Source: Gemmatimonadota bacterium (lineage in GTDB: Bacteria > Gemmatimonadota > Gemmatimonadetes > Longimicrobiales > Gaopeijiaceae). Taken from it: a DNA stretch of 64,000 nucleotides. Each line of letters begins with the position of its first letter. Position 1 is the stretch's first letter. The notes under the pieces were generated by a model that was not told where the DNA came from, made no database searches, and saw only the letters and a program-made list of their open reading frames with translations. The stretch is taken from assembly GCA_027623325.1 (NCBI GenBank), contig JAQBXY010000006.1, positions 1-64,000 on the forward strand, given 5' to 3'. The translations under genes and the position numbers were made by a program. Below are positions 34,424-43,186 of this stretch, in pieces.

Positions 34424-35359
34424 ATGAAGCGATGGTCACTCGGACCGATGGCGCTGGCAGTCGCGCTTTGCATTACGTCGACGCCGGCCTTTGCCCAGGC
34501 AGGGCGAGGAGGTCGCGGCGGTCAGAGGCCGCCTCCACCCGAGGTCATCCGTCCGGCGGACCAGAGGGTCCCGGCGCCGTATAGCTACGACATGGTTCGC
34601 CCGATCGCGATGGCCGACAATGTTTGGATGTCGGAGCTGACGATCCTCGAAATGCGTGATCTCGTGCGGCGCTACGGATACACGACGGCCCTCGTGCTCA
34701 ACGGGACGATGGAAGCGAACGGGCCGTACCTCACGACCGGAAAGCACAATCACGTCCTGAAGGTCACCGGGGAGGCCATCGCCCGGACGCTCGGCAACAC
34801 GCTCGTCGCACCCATCATGATGCTCGACCAGGGCGACCCGACCGCGACGGACACGCCAGGACGACTCGTGGTGTCAGCGGCGACTTTGGAGGCCGTCCTC
34901 AAGGACATGGCGACCAGCCTCAAGGCCCAGGGATTCACGGAGATCTTCTTCCTCGGTGACAGTGGGAGCAATCAGGCGATGCTGGAGGGGGTCGCCACGG
35001 ATCTCAGCACCGAATGGGCCGGCGGCGGAGTCCTCGTGGCGCACATCCGAGACTATTACAACTACGCAGATGTGCTGCGGTACCAGAACGAAGTGCTCGG
35101 TATGGTCGAACTCAACAAGGATCTCGACGGTTATCACGACGACTACTACATCTCGTCGTTGATCATGAATGACAGTCCGGACCACGTGCGCCTCCCCCAG
35201 CGACAGGCCGTAAACCTGGACCACATCAACAGCCTTCCTCTGTACCTGGATGAAGGGCTCGAAATCGGTAGAAAAATTGCCCAATTCCGTGCGGACGTGA
35301 CCGTTGCCGCGATTCAGCGCGTCAGGGGCACAGGGTACCCCGCGCCGTCGCGGGAGTGA
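34424..35359 (+). CDS. exported creatininase-family protein 3
   Basis: A 311-residue protein with a signal peptide (TSTPAFAQ) followed by an Arg/Gly-rich stretch. Family motifs are NGTMEANGPYLTTGKHNH (with Glu kept but the ExH His replaced by Asn), LGDSGSNQ in place of GDSGGNQ, and a Tyr/Asp-rich segment (DYYNYADVLRYQNE). It is more divergent than the tandem pair at 29690-31349. ATG 34424 has AGGAGG upstream, ending 9 bases before it. A single-gene unit. Confidence 0.8.
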   Translation: MKRWSLGPMALAVALCITSTPAFAQAGRGGRGGQRPPPPEVIRPADQRVPAPYSYDMVRPIAMADNVWMSELTILEMRDLVRRYGYTTALVLNGTMEANGPYLTTGKHNHVLKVTGEAIARTLGNTLVAPIMMLDQGDPTATDTPGRLVVSAATLEAVLKDMATSLKAQGFTEIFFLGDSGSNQAMLEGVATDLSTEWAGGGVLVAHIRDYYNYADVLRYQNEVLGMVELNKDLDGYHDDYYISSLIMNDSPDHVRLPQRQAVNLDHINSLPLYLDEGLEIGRKIAQFRADVTVAAIQRVRGTGYPAPSRE

Positions 35360-35512
35360 GCTAGCCTGAGGCGCATGCCGGAGAGTTGTACTTGAAGTCC
35401 CGGACAGTTTTCGAGCTGCCCGGGGCTTCTCATATGGTGCGTGTAGGCTCGGCCCAGAGGCGGATTTCCGTTAGCCTTCCCCAGACGTGAGCGTACCCGA
35501 CCGAGGAGAAAG

Positions 35513-35773
35513 ATGGCCAAGCAGGAAAAGATCGAAGTAGAGGGGCTCGTTACCGAAGTGCTCCCCGATCAGAAATTCCGCGTTCAGCTCCAGAACGACC
35601 ATGTCGTTCTCGCGTACGCGGCCGGGAAGATGTCCAAGTTCCGAATTCGGGTGCTCGTTGGTGACCTCGTGACCGTCGAGCTGTCACCGTACGATCTGAA
35701 CCGCGGGCGAATCACCTACCGGCACAAGACCGGTGCTCCGCCTCCGACCTCGACGCAACGCCGTAAGCGCTGA
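35513..35773 (+). CDS. infA: translation initiation factor IF-1
   Basis: An 86-residue OB-fold protein with the IF-1 signature [19 protein letters not shown], then [19 protein letters not shown] and [21 protein letters not shown]. It binds the ribosomal A site with IF-2/IF-3 during initiation. The C-terminal [14 protein letters not shown] tail is longer than in E. coli. GAGGAGAAAG gives a strong ribosome-binding site. It stands apart from the ribosomal-protein cluster where infA often lies. Confidence 0.95.
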   Translation: MAKQEKIEVEGLVTEVLPDQKFRVQLQNDHVVLAYAAGKMSKFRIRVLVGDLVTVELSPYDLNRGRITYRHKTGAPPPTSTQRRKR

Positions 35774-35819
35774 CGTTCGGACCTGTCGCGAAACTCGATG
35801 GCTTCGGGTTCGCGTGTGT

Positions 35820-36715
35820 AGGGCCTTCCACCACACGAAGGAGCGGATCTTGCCCGCCTCAGCGGCTCTAACGGGCGGGGTAGCTTTCTTCCCGCGGTGT
35901 TCATCATCAACGTGGAGTTGTGGCGGAACGTGTGTCCTCTCGCCACGCTCAATCTGCTCTTTGAGGCCTCCGGTTCGCGACGACAACTGCCCAAGGACTG
36001 GCTGCGGATCGCGGGCATCGTCGGGATTATCCTGCTTGCCGTCATGGTGCCGGCCCGCCGCTTCCTCTTCAATGTCGATGCGACCGCCCTAGGTGTTACG
36101 GTCGTCGCGGTCTGCGTGCTGGCGCTGCTCGGTGGGCTGCTGTTCGACATGAAGGGCGGTTTCTGCAATGCGCTGTGCCCGGTACTCCCCGTCGAACGCC
36201 TATACGGCCAACGGCCGCTCTTGTCGGTACCGAACGCGCGGTGCCTTTCGTGCACGGCATGCACACGCGGCTGTCTCGATTTGATCCCCACGAAGTCGGC
36301 CGTCCTCTCGGTGGGAAACCATGCGGGGTCACCGCGGTGGACTGTTTCGGGCTATGGGATCTTCGCCCTGGCGTTCCCCGGCTTCGTCGTGGCGTATTAT
36401 CTACTTCCTGATGGGGGCCTCGGTGACATGGCCTCGACCTACGGGACAGTTGGGCTCTGGTCGGTCGGGAGTTGGCTTGTGCTCGCGAGTTTGTTCACGG
36501 TGTCGCGGACCTCACCCGCCCACGCGCTGCTGTTGTGTGCGGGCCTTGCCATCGGGCTCTATTACTGGTTCGCGCCGCCTGGAATCGCTGCCCAATTCTG
36601 GCTTCCCGCCGCGTTCACCTGGGCCCTGCGAGCTGTGACCCTCGCGCTCGTCAGCCTATGGTTGATTCGCGGACGGAGGGTCTCCGGAAACGGCACTGCC
36701 CCGGCCACGACCTGA
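35820..36715 (+). pseudogene. 4Fe-4S membrane protein, 5'-truncated and probably frameshifted
   Basis: From GTG 35897 the frame gives a 272-residue membrane protein with VELWRNVCPLATLN, GGFCNALCPVLPVERLYG and CLSCTACTRGC, cysteine sets able to hold 4Fe-4S clusters as in NosR/NapH/FixG relatives, plus about six membrane segments. The sequence just upstream reads ASAALTGGVAFFP in the neighbouring frame. Adding one base at about 35888 joins it to AVFIINVELWRN, so a -1 frameshift is likely. The usual N-terminal helices are absent; infA ends only 120 bases away. The product could still be made from the GTG. Confidence 0.6.
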
Positions 36716-38050
36716 CGCGTCGAGCTTCTTGGTCAGCTCAGTGGACAGCATCCACCAAGCGACGACCGCCTGCACGGCGACGGTAGCTACGGACGCGTAC
36801 CAGAGGTAGCGAAGCTCGAACCAACTCTGGGTCGTAAGCCATACTGCGGGGATCACGAAGGTCACGAGGCGTGTCGCGCTCGCGAGGAGTGCGGGTACCG
36901 TGTTCCCAAGCGCCTGGAACATGCCCGAACAGGTGAAGATCACGCCGCTCGCGACGAAGTTCCACGAGATGATCCGAAGGAACTCGGAACCGGTGGCGAT
37001 GACCTCAGGGTCGTCCGTGAAGAATCCGATGAGGGCGTCCGGGCGGTACTGACACAGGAGCGTCAGTGTGAGCATGATGGCGCTCAGCGCGGAAACGGCG
37101 GTGCGAAACGTCTCGCGCACCCGGTCGTGATGCCCGGCTCCCATGTTCTGGCCCGCGACCGGAGCCGTCGCGAACGCGATCGCCATCGCCGGCAAGAAGA
37201 TGGCCTGCATGACGCGTGAGCCGACTCCAAAACCGGCCTGAGCCGTCGGCCCGAAATCTCGGATCGTCCAGTAGATGACACCCATGTAGACGAACATCAG
37301 GGCGAACTCCCCGCCGGGGGGCAGCCCCACGGCGAGGATGCGCTTCCATGCTCCGACGCGCGGCCGCATCATCGTCGGATCGAAGACGACGTACCGTTCG
37401 AGACGGACGAAGTATACGGACATCAGAACTACCCCGACCGCAACCGAGATCGTCGTGGATATCCCCGCGCCGGCGACTCCGAGCGGTCGCCCCGTCCCCC
37501 ACCCAGCGACCATGATCGGTGACAGGATTGCGTTCAGGAGGACGGACAGGACCTGCACCACGATCGTCGGCGTTACGATGCCCGTGCCCCGGAGAGCGGA
37601 GCCCATCGAGATCATCGCGAACTGAAGGCCGAGGCCTGGCAGGAACCAGAAGAGGTACGTGGTCCCAGCGGCGACCGTATCCGCGTCCGCTCCGAGCGTG
37701 CTCATGTACCACCCCGTCAGGGTGTATCCACCCACGAGCGTGATGACCGCGCACACCGCCGCGAGCGCCAGGCTCTGGTTGAAGATCAGGTTGGCATCGA
37801 TGCGGTCTTTCCTGCCGCTGGCCTGGGCGATCAGCGCCATCGTGCCCACGCCTAGAACCTGGGTGATGGCCATCACGAGGAATTGGACGTTGCCCGCCGA
37901 CCCCAAGCCCGCGATCGCCGCGTCCCCGAGTTGGGCGACGAAGTAGAGGTCGACGAGGTAGTACATAGTCTGGAAGACCATGCCAATGGCGATCGGCACG
38001 GCCATTCGCATGATGTTGCCAGCGATTGGGCCCTCGGTGAGATCGCGCAT
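36656..38050 (-). CDS. MATE-family multidrug efflux transporter
   Basis: This 464-residue protein has 12 predicted membrane helices in two halves, each starting like LTEGPIAGNIMRMAVPIAIGMVFQTMY. MATE carriers use Na+ or H+ to export cationic drugs and metabolites. ATG 38050 is chosen over 38227, since the extra residues are the end of the DUF2239 gene in another frame. It begins only 4 bases after the DUF2239 stop, so the two are co-transcribed. Its 3' end overlaps the convergent 4Fe-4S gene by 60 bases. Confidence 0.9.
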   Translation of the reverse strand: MRDLTEGPIAGNIMRMAVPIAIGMVFQTMYYLVDLYFVAQLGDAAIAGLGSAGNVQFLVMAITQVLGVGTMALIAQASGRKDRIDANLIFNQSLALAAVCAVITLVGGYTLTGWYMSTLGADADTVAAGTTYLFWFLPGLGLQFAMISMGSALRGTGIVTPTIVVQVLSVLLNAILSPIMVAGWGTGRPLGVAGAGISTTISVAVGVVLMSVYFVRLERYVVFDPTMMRPRVGAWKRILAVGLPPGGEFALMFVYMGVIYWTIRDFGPTAQAGFGVGSRVMQAIFLPAMAIAFATAPVAGQNMGAGHHDRVRETFRTAVSALSAIMLTLTLLCQYRPDALIGFFTDDPEVIATGSEFLRIISWNFVASGVIFTCSGMFQALGNTVPALLASATRLVTFVIPAVWLTTQSWFELRYLWYASVATVAVQAVVAWWMLSTELTKKLDASGRGRGSAVSGDPPSANQP

Positions 38051-38054
38051 CGGG

Positions 38055-38651
38055 TCAGCCGCCGCCCGTCGAGGCGGTCGGGTTGGCCCGCAGGACCCAC
38101 GCTCGCGCCGCCAGCATCCGGCTGTGCTCTGCGAGGTCTCCCGGCCAGCCGGCGATCTGCTCCTCGAAGCGCTCTCGATCCGAGGCGAACAGCGCGCGGA
38201 TCGCTTCTTCGAATCCGGGAAGGTCACCCGCCATGGCCGTCATGAACCGGTACGCGGCGTCTTGAGCGCGCCTTATGTGGTCACATCCTTCCTGGTTCTT
38301 GCGAGCCTGATCTACGAGTCGACGTAGCGTGGCGGAGGCGCCGCCGCGTTGTGTGCCGAGCCAGGCCCAGTGGCGAGGCAGCAGCGTCACTTCTTTCGAG
38401 ACGACGCCGAGCTTCGGCCTGCCGGGGCCTCGGGGCTTGGCCTGCCGAAGACGCGCCACGACTTCTTGCTCGCTGCCGCGCAGGTCGATCTCGATCAGGC
38501 GGCTCGTATCGTCGTCGAAGATCAGCAGGGGAACGGTCGTCTCACGTTTCCATGCGGCTCTCGCGGCCAGCGCGACGGTGCGCACATCTCCGGACGCGAT
38601 GCGTCTGTTGCCTAGGAAGGCCGTGCACCGGGTTGAAGATTCCTCAGTCAC
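38055..38651 (-). CDS. DUF2239 family protein
   Basis: A 198-residue cytoplasmic protein with the DUF2239 pattern: AFLGNRRIASGDVRTVALAA, LLIFDDDTSRLIEIDLRG and GRPKLGVVSKEVTLLPRHWAWL, then a helical C-terminal half. Function unknown. The GRPKLGV and HWAWL segments suggest a nucleic-acid or regulatory role, but this is speculation. It precedes the MATE gene in one transcript. Confidence 0.8.
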   Translation of the reverse strand: MTEESSTRCTAFLGNRRIASGDVRTVALAARAAWKRETTVPLLIFDDDTSRLIEIDLRGSEQEVVARLRQAKPRGPGRPKLGVVSKEVTLLPRHWAWLGTQRGGASATLRRLVDQARKNQEGCDHIRRAQDAAYRFMTAMAGDLPGFEEAIRALFASDRERFEEQIAGWPGDLAEHSRMLAARAWVLRANPTASTGGG

Positions 38652-38683
38652 GTGTACATCCTATCCGCTCGTCGTTGGGTGAA

Positions 38684-38733
38684 ATGACCCGGTAAATTAC
38701 CCGGGTATAATGTGCTGTCAATATCACCCGGGT
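38684..38733 (+). promoter_or_regulatory. promoter with repeated ACCCGGGT operator
   Basis: TATAAT at 38706-38711 is a perfect -10 box, with a weak -35 (ATGACC, 38684-38689) 16 bases upstream. The 8-base palindrome ACCCGGGT lies at 38699-38706, overlapping the -10, and again at 38726-38733. A third, 7-base version, ACCCGGT, lies at 38687-38693. Centre spacing of the full copies is 27 bases. This is the layout of a repressor-controlled promoter for the DUF885 gene at 38875. Confidence 0.6.
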
Positions 38734-38874
38734 GTATTCACCGTCACGTTATGGGCCAGAGGAGTGGCCCTTCGGGGCTTGCCCCGCTCCACCAACGCGG
38801 CCTACCCTCTGGCGGGTTCGACCCGTCCGGGCCGTTGGAGCTCCGGGTCCTTGATCGTATTCCCGGGAGAGTTC

Positions 38875-40542
38875 ATGTCCGATCGCACCACTGTGCCGAG
38901 GTACCTCCCAGCCCTGTTGGTCGTTTCGATCGTCGGGTCTGCGTGCGCGCCGACCGATACCCCCTCGGCCGTGGCCACGCACGACGAACTCGTGTCACTC
39001 TTCTCGGAGTGGCGGGCGTTCGAGGCGCCGGACTTCGCCGGCGGCGTGCCGGACTATTCGGAGCAGGCGATGGCTCGACAGCACGATGCCCTCGGTGCCT
39101 GGCAGGCCCGACTCGGGCCCACCGAGCCGGCGAACTGGCCCGTCGCCGAGCGCATCGATTGGCACCTCGTACGCGCGGAGATGAACGGTCTGGATTTCGA
39201 TCATCGTGTACGTCGGCCCTGGGCCCGGGACCCTGCCTTCTACGTCACGATCTACTCGGCCGAGAGCGACGTGCCGGCGCACGAAGGGTCGGTGATCCAC
39301 GGATGGATCGACCTGTGGACCTATACGTATCCCCTCTCTGACGCCGCCGCCGCTGAACTCGCGGACCGCATCGCCGCGATTCCCGCGTTGCTCGAGCAAG
39401 CGAGGGCCAACCTCGGAGCGAGCAACGCCCGCGACTTGTGGCTGGCTGGGTTGCGCTCGTTCCGAGGCCAGAGTGCTGAATTGGCCGCGTTGGGAGAGCG
39501 GGTGCGAGGGAGCAGCGCCAGCCTCGACGCGGCGATCGTCGCAGCTCGAGACGCGAGCGATGCGTTCCACGACTGGCTCGAGGTGGAGGCCGACTCGAAG
39601 ACAGGGCCGTCGGGCGTCGGGAAGGACAACTACACGTGGTACATGCGGAACGTGCACCTCGTCCCCTACTCCTGGGAGGAACAGGTCACGCTCATGAGAC
39701 GGGAGTTGGCTCGCGCGCATGCGGGGCTCCGGTTGGAGGAGAACCGGAATCGTGACCTACCAGAACTGGAGCGGATCGCGACCGAGGACGAGTACGATCG
39801 ACGCCTGAACCAAGCGGTCTCTGACTACATGCGCTTCCTCGACCAAGAGGAGATCCATGAGATCCGCGACTGGATGGATCCTGCTCTGCGCGCGGTCAAC
39901 GGCGCCTTCACGCCTGCGGAACCAGGCGAGATCCGCAACTTCTTCAACGAGGTGAACTATCGAGATCCGTTGGTCATGCGCACCCACATGCACCACTGGA
40001 TCGAGCTGGCTCGCATGCGCGAGGATCCCCACGGGAGTCCCGTTCGACGCGTCCCGTCGCTCTACAACATCTGGGACGCTCGCTCCGAGGGCCTCGCGAC
40101 GGGCGTCGAAGAGATGATGATGCATGCCGGCCTCTTCGACGCGCGTCCGCGATCCCGGGAGTTGGTCTGGATCATGTTGGCGCAGAGGGCTGCGCGCGCT
40201 CTGAGCGGCCTCTACCTGCACGGGGGCGAGTATGCCATGGAGGAGGCGGTGGAGCACGCCATGACCTGGACACCGCGCGGATGGCTGCCGGACGGCGATT
40301 TGGTCCGTAACGAACAACACCTGTACTTGCGTCAGCCCGGCTACGGTACGAGCTACCTCTCCGGGAAGATCCAGATCGAAGAGCTACTGGCGGAGCGCGC
40401 GCTCCTGGCCGGGGACTCATTCACGATCAAGGACTTCTTCGATGACTTCTTCGACGCCGGTGTGATTCCCGTCTCGCTGGTCCGGTGGGAAATGACCGGT
40501 ACGCGCGACCCGATCCTGGACGGCTCGATCGCGCGGGACTGA
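38875..40542 (+). CDS. DUF885 family lipoprotein (predicted metallopeptidase-like)
   Basis: This 555-residue protein has a lipobox near SIVGSAC. DUF885 proteins are thought to be zinc peptidase-like. However, the HExxH-type site expected in many members is here a weaker THMHHWIELAR segment, and the usual EGWALY motif appears as TGVEEMMMHAG, so activity is uncertain. The ATG at 38875 follows GGAGAG closely. After the TGA at 40540 the frame continues for 15 codons (YYDERLLDRVPAAE), which may be a former C-terminus. Expression is probably controlled by the ACCCGGGT sites. Confidence 0.75.
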   Translation: MSDRTTVPRYLPALLVVSIVGSACAPTDTPSAVATHDELVSLFSEWRAFEAPDFAGGVPDYSEQAMARQHDALGAWQARLGPTEPANWPVAERIDWHLVRAEMNGLDFDHRVRRPWARDPAFYVTIYSAESDVPAHEGSVIHGWIDLWTYTYPLSDAAAAELADRIAAIPALLEQARANLGASNARDLWLAGLRSFRGQSAELAALGERVRGSSASLDAAIVAARDASDAFHDWLEVEADSKTGPSGVGKDNYTWYMRNVHLVPYSWEEQVTLMRRELARAHAGLRLEENRNRDLPELERIATEDEYDRRLNQAVSDYMRFLDQEEIHEIRDWMDPALRAVNGAFTPAEPGEIRNFFNEVNYRDPLVMRTHMHHWIELARMREDPHGSPVRRVPSLYNIWDARSEGLATGVEEMMMHAGLFDARPRSRELVWIMLAQRAARALSGLYLHGGEYAMEEAVEHAMTWTPRGWLPDGDLVRNEQHLYLRQPGYGTSYLSGKIQIEELLAERALLAGDSFTIKDFFDDFFDAGVIPVSLVRWEMTGTRDPILDGSIARD

Positions 40543-40636
40543 TACTACGACGAGCGCCTGCTGGATCGGGTGCCGGCCGCCGAGTAGACAGTCCTCCTGG
40601 GCGGAGCGAAGCCGGTAGCTGTGGCTCCGCCTGCCG

Positions 40637-41785
40637 TCAGCGGGCCGGGAAGCCGGCCACGGGCATCCGCGGAATGACGCGGAGCGCGTTGCCGTAGTAC
40701 ATCGCGCGCAGAACGTCATCCGGCAGGTCCATGCCGTACAATTTCCAGAAGGCGTGGTAGTCCCGGTAATAATCGAAGTACTCGTCGGCCGTTTCGAAGA
40801 CCCGCCAGTAGTACGGGTACTCGTCGGGCTGGAACGAGTCCTTTCCGAAGAAGATCCGGTCCCGATACTTCTCGAAGAACGCCCGGGCGAAACGAGGTTG
40901 TCTGCCGAGGTCGTAGAGAACCGCCCCGACTTCGGCGTGCACGTTGGGGTGCTGGTCGAACAGCCTTCCGAGCGTCGCGAGATCGTGCGTGTGCCACCCC
41001 ATGTGTGCAAGGATCCACGTCGTGTTCGGGTGCTTCGCGATCATGCGGTTCCGTTCGGCCATCAGATCGTCGAACGCGGGAAAACGCGCTGGATCGTTGA
41101 AGCGGCGGTTCTCGAAGAGCGCCATTTCGAGCCAACGCTCGTTCGAGTAGTCCAGCGGTTCGAAGAACTCGGGCGGATCCGCCGTGTGGACAAAAACCGG
41201 AATCCCGAGCCGGGCCGCCGTCTCCCACACGATGTCGAGTTCTGGGTCATCCATGGCAAGGCGGGATCCGTCGGCTTTCTGATTCGACAGGCCGAAGCCC
41301 TTGCCGATTTCGCCGATGCCGACGGCCCCGGCAGCCACGTCCGCCTCGAGCTGCGCGGCGATGCGCGCCCCTGAGCCTGGTCCGACGCGGTTGAAGTCGA
41401 GCGACGCGAAGAAGACGAAGCGATCCGCGTAACCTGCATCACGGACTGCTTCGATCTGCGACGTGAGTCTGTCCCCGGAACTGGGGCGCGCCTGGACCAT
41501 GACCTGAATGTTGAGCTCGTCCATCGACGCGATCACCGCTTCGATCGCTTCACGTGAATTCAGGGTCGGCGGGTGACCGTGCAGGTCGACGACCGGAAAC
41601 TTGGCTCGAGGAACCGCGTGCTCCGGCACCACCAGGGTGGACTGGGGCTTGTACTCCGTGATGCTCGGAGCCGGAAGGGTGGGTTCGCGGCCCTGGCCCG
41701 GTCGAGTCTGGGCATCACAGGCAACGGGCGCGGCGGCTGCCAAGAAGAGGACCGCGAGCTTGGTCGCTGGGCTGGTACAACGCAT
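40637..41785 (-). CDS. amidohydrolase-2 family lipoprotein
   Basis: A 382-residue protein with a lipoprotein signal (AAAAPVAC) and a COG2159-type TIM barrel: VVDLHGHPP (first His pair), VFVHTADPPEF, WILAHMGWHTHD and a late FGKDSFQPDEYPYYW with the metal or catalytic Asp. Such enzymes hydrolyse or decarboxylate aromatic or amide substrates; the substrate is unknown. It converges on the DUF885 gene. Confidence 0.85.
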   Translation of the reverse strand: MRCTSPATKLAVLFLAAAAPVACDAQTRPGQGREPTLPAPSITEYKPQSTLVVPEHAVPRAKFPVVDLHGHPPTLNSREAIEAVIASMDELNIQVMVQARPSSGDRLTSQIEAVRDAGYADRFVFFASLDFNRVGPGSGARIAAQLEADVAAGAVGIGEIGKGFGLSNQKADGSRLAMDDPELDIVWETAARLGIPVFVHTADPPEFFEPLDYSNERWLEMALFENRRFNDPARFPAFDDLMAERNRMIAKHPNTTWILAHMGWHTHDLATLGRLFDQHPNVHAEVGAVLYDLGRQPRFARAFFEKYRDRIFFGKDSFQPDEYPYYWRVFETADEYFDYYRDYHAFWKLYGMDLPDDVLRAMYYGNALRVIPRMPVAGFPAR

Positions 41786-41980
41786 CAGACTTTCCCTGAG
41801 TAGTGGATGCCGGGAAGCTGCGCCTCGGTCAGCCTGCTGTACAGGGGGATGGGGTCAGGGTTCCGCCCCGGTTCATGCGGCGATGAGAAGGCCGCAGTGG
41901 GTTGGCTCTCGTACACGTCGGCAACGATCTTTGGGGCTGGTTGTCCGAATTCGGTTCCGCACAACTCCGAGAGAGCCGTC

Positions 41981-43186
41981 ATGAGTGCACCCCTCGCTGG
42001 CATCCGCGTCTGTGACGTGACGCAGAACCTCGCGGGACCCTTCTGCAGCCAAATTCTGGCCGACCTCGGCGCCACGGTCTTCAAGGTTGAGCCGCCCGGT
42101 GGAGACCTGGGACGCGCTTGGGGACCGCCCTTCTGGGGTTCGGACAGCACGCTCTTCCTCTCGGCCAATCGAGCGAAGAAGAGCATCGTCCTCGACCTCA
42201 AGCAGCAGGACGGGCGTGACGTTCTGTCTCGGCTCGCGACCAGCTGCGACGTGTTCGTTCAGGCGTCTCGGCCGGGGGTGGCTGCACGTCTCGGCATGGA
42301 CTATGACTCCATCCGTGCGCTGCGCGAGGACGTGATCTACCTGTCGGTCAGCGCCTATGGTCAGGATGGGCCCATGAGCGATCAACCCGGCTACGATCCG
42401 CTCATGCAGGCCTATACCGGGATGATGGCGCTGACGGGTCACGCCGACACGCCACCGACCCGCGTCGGCGGCTCGGTCGTCGACTACGGAACGGGAATGT
42501 GGGCGGCCATCGCGATACTCGCGGCCCTGCGCACACGCGAGACGACGGGGAAGGGTGCGGAGCTCGAGACCGCGCTCATGGACACGTCGCTCGCGTGGGT
42601 CTCCTACCACATGATGGGGTATCTCGCCACCGGCGAGGCTCCGGCTCGAGCCGGCTCGAGCCTCGGGGCCATCGCTCCCTATCGAGCGTTCCAAACCTCC
42701 GACGGTCACGTCATGATCGCTGCGGGGAATGACGCGATCTTCGGCCGGCTTTGTGAAACGCTCGGCCTCGGCCCCCTCTTGGATGACCCACGCTTCTCAA
42801 GCAACCGCGATCGCGTGTTGAATCGGACCGCGCTCGACGAACTCGTCGAGGACCGAACTTCCCGCTTGCCCACGTCGGAGCTACTCGACCTCACCCGGCG
42901 TCATGCGGTCCCAGCCTCTGCGATCCAGTCGATTCCGGAGGTCGTCGAAGACGCTCAGGTCGCGGCCTCCGGTATGCTCCTGCCGACCCACCATCCCGAG
43001 GTTCCGGAGTACCGGGACGTGTCCCTACCGTTGCGTGTGGACGGGGTCCGGCCGCGCGGAGAAGGCGCCCCACCCGCCGCGGGTGAGCACTCCCGAGCGG
43101 TGCTGTCCGAGTTGGGATACGAGGCTGCCGAAGTGGAGCGCCTACTCGCGTCCGATGCGGTGGGGCAATCGACTAGAAGCGGCTGA
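41981..43186 (+). CDS. CaiB/BaiF CoA-transferase family III
   Basis: This 401-residue cytoplasmic protein starts MSAPLAGIRVCDVTQNLAGP and keeps the family nucleophile Asp168 in GGSVVDYGTGMW. The fold forms interlocked dimers that move CoA between carboxylic acids, as in formyl-CoA or carnitine CoA transfer. C-terminal motifs (AVPASAIQSIPEVVED) are complete. The ATG at 41981 is used, as the upstream open frame (from 41807) lacks family sequence. Substrate unknown. Confidence 0.9.
   Translation: MSAPLAGIRVCDVTQNLAGPFCSQILADLGATVFKVEPPGGDLGRAWGPPFWGSDSTLFLSANRAKKSIVLDLKQQDGRDVLSRLATSCDVFVQASRPGVAARLGMDYDSIRALREDVIYLSVSAYGQDGPMSDQPGYDPLMQAYTGMMALTGHADTPPTRVGGSVVDYGTGMWAAIAILAALRTRETTGKGAELETALMDTSLAWVSYHMMGYLATGEAPARAGSSLGAIAPYRAFQTSDGHVMIAAGNDAIFGRLCETLGLGPLLDDPRFSSNRDRVLNRTALDELVEDRTSRLPTSELLDLTRRHAVPASAIQSIPEVVEDAQVAASGMLLPTHHPEVPEYRDVSLPLRVDGVRPRGEGAPPAAGEHSRAVLSELGYEAAEVERLLASDAVGQSTRSG

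Noticed and set aside
40540-40587. TGA in DUF885 as selenocysteine with a YYDERLLDRVPAAE extension
   Set aside because: No SECIS-like hairpin seen directly after the TGA and the DUF885 domain is complete before it.
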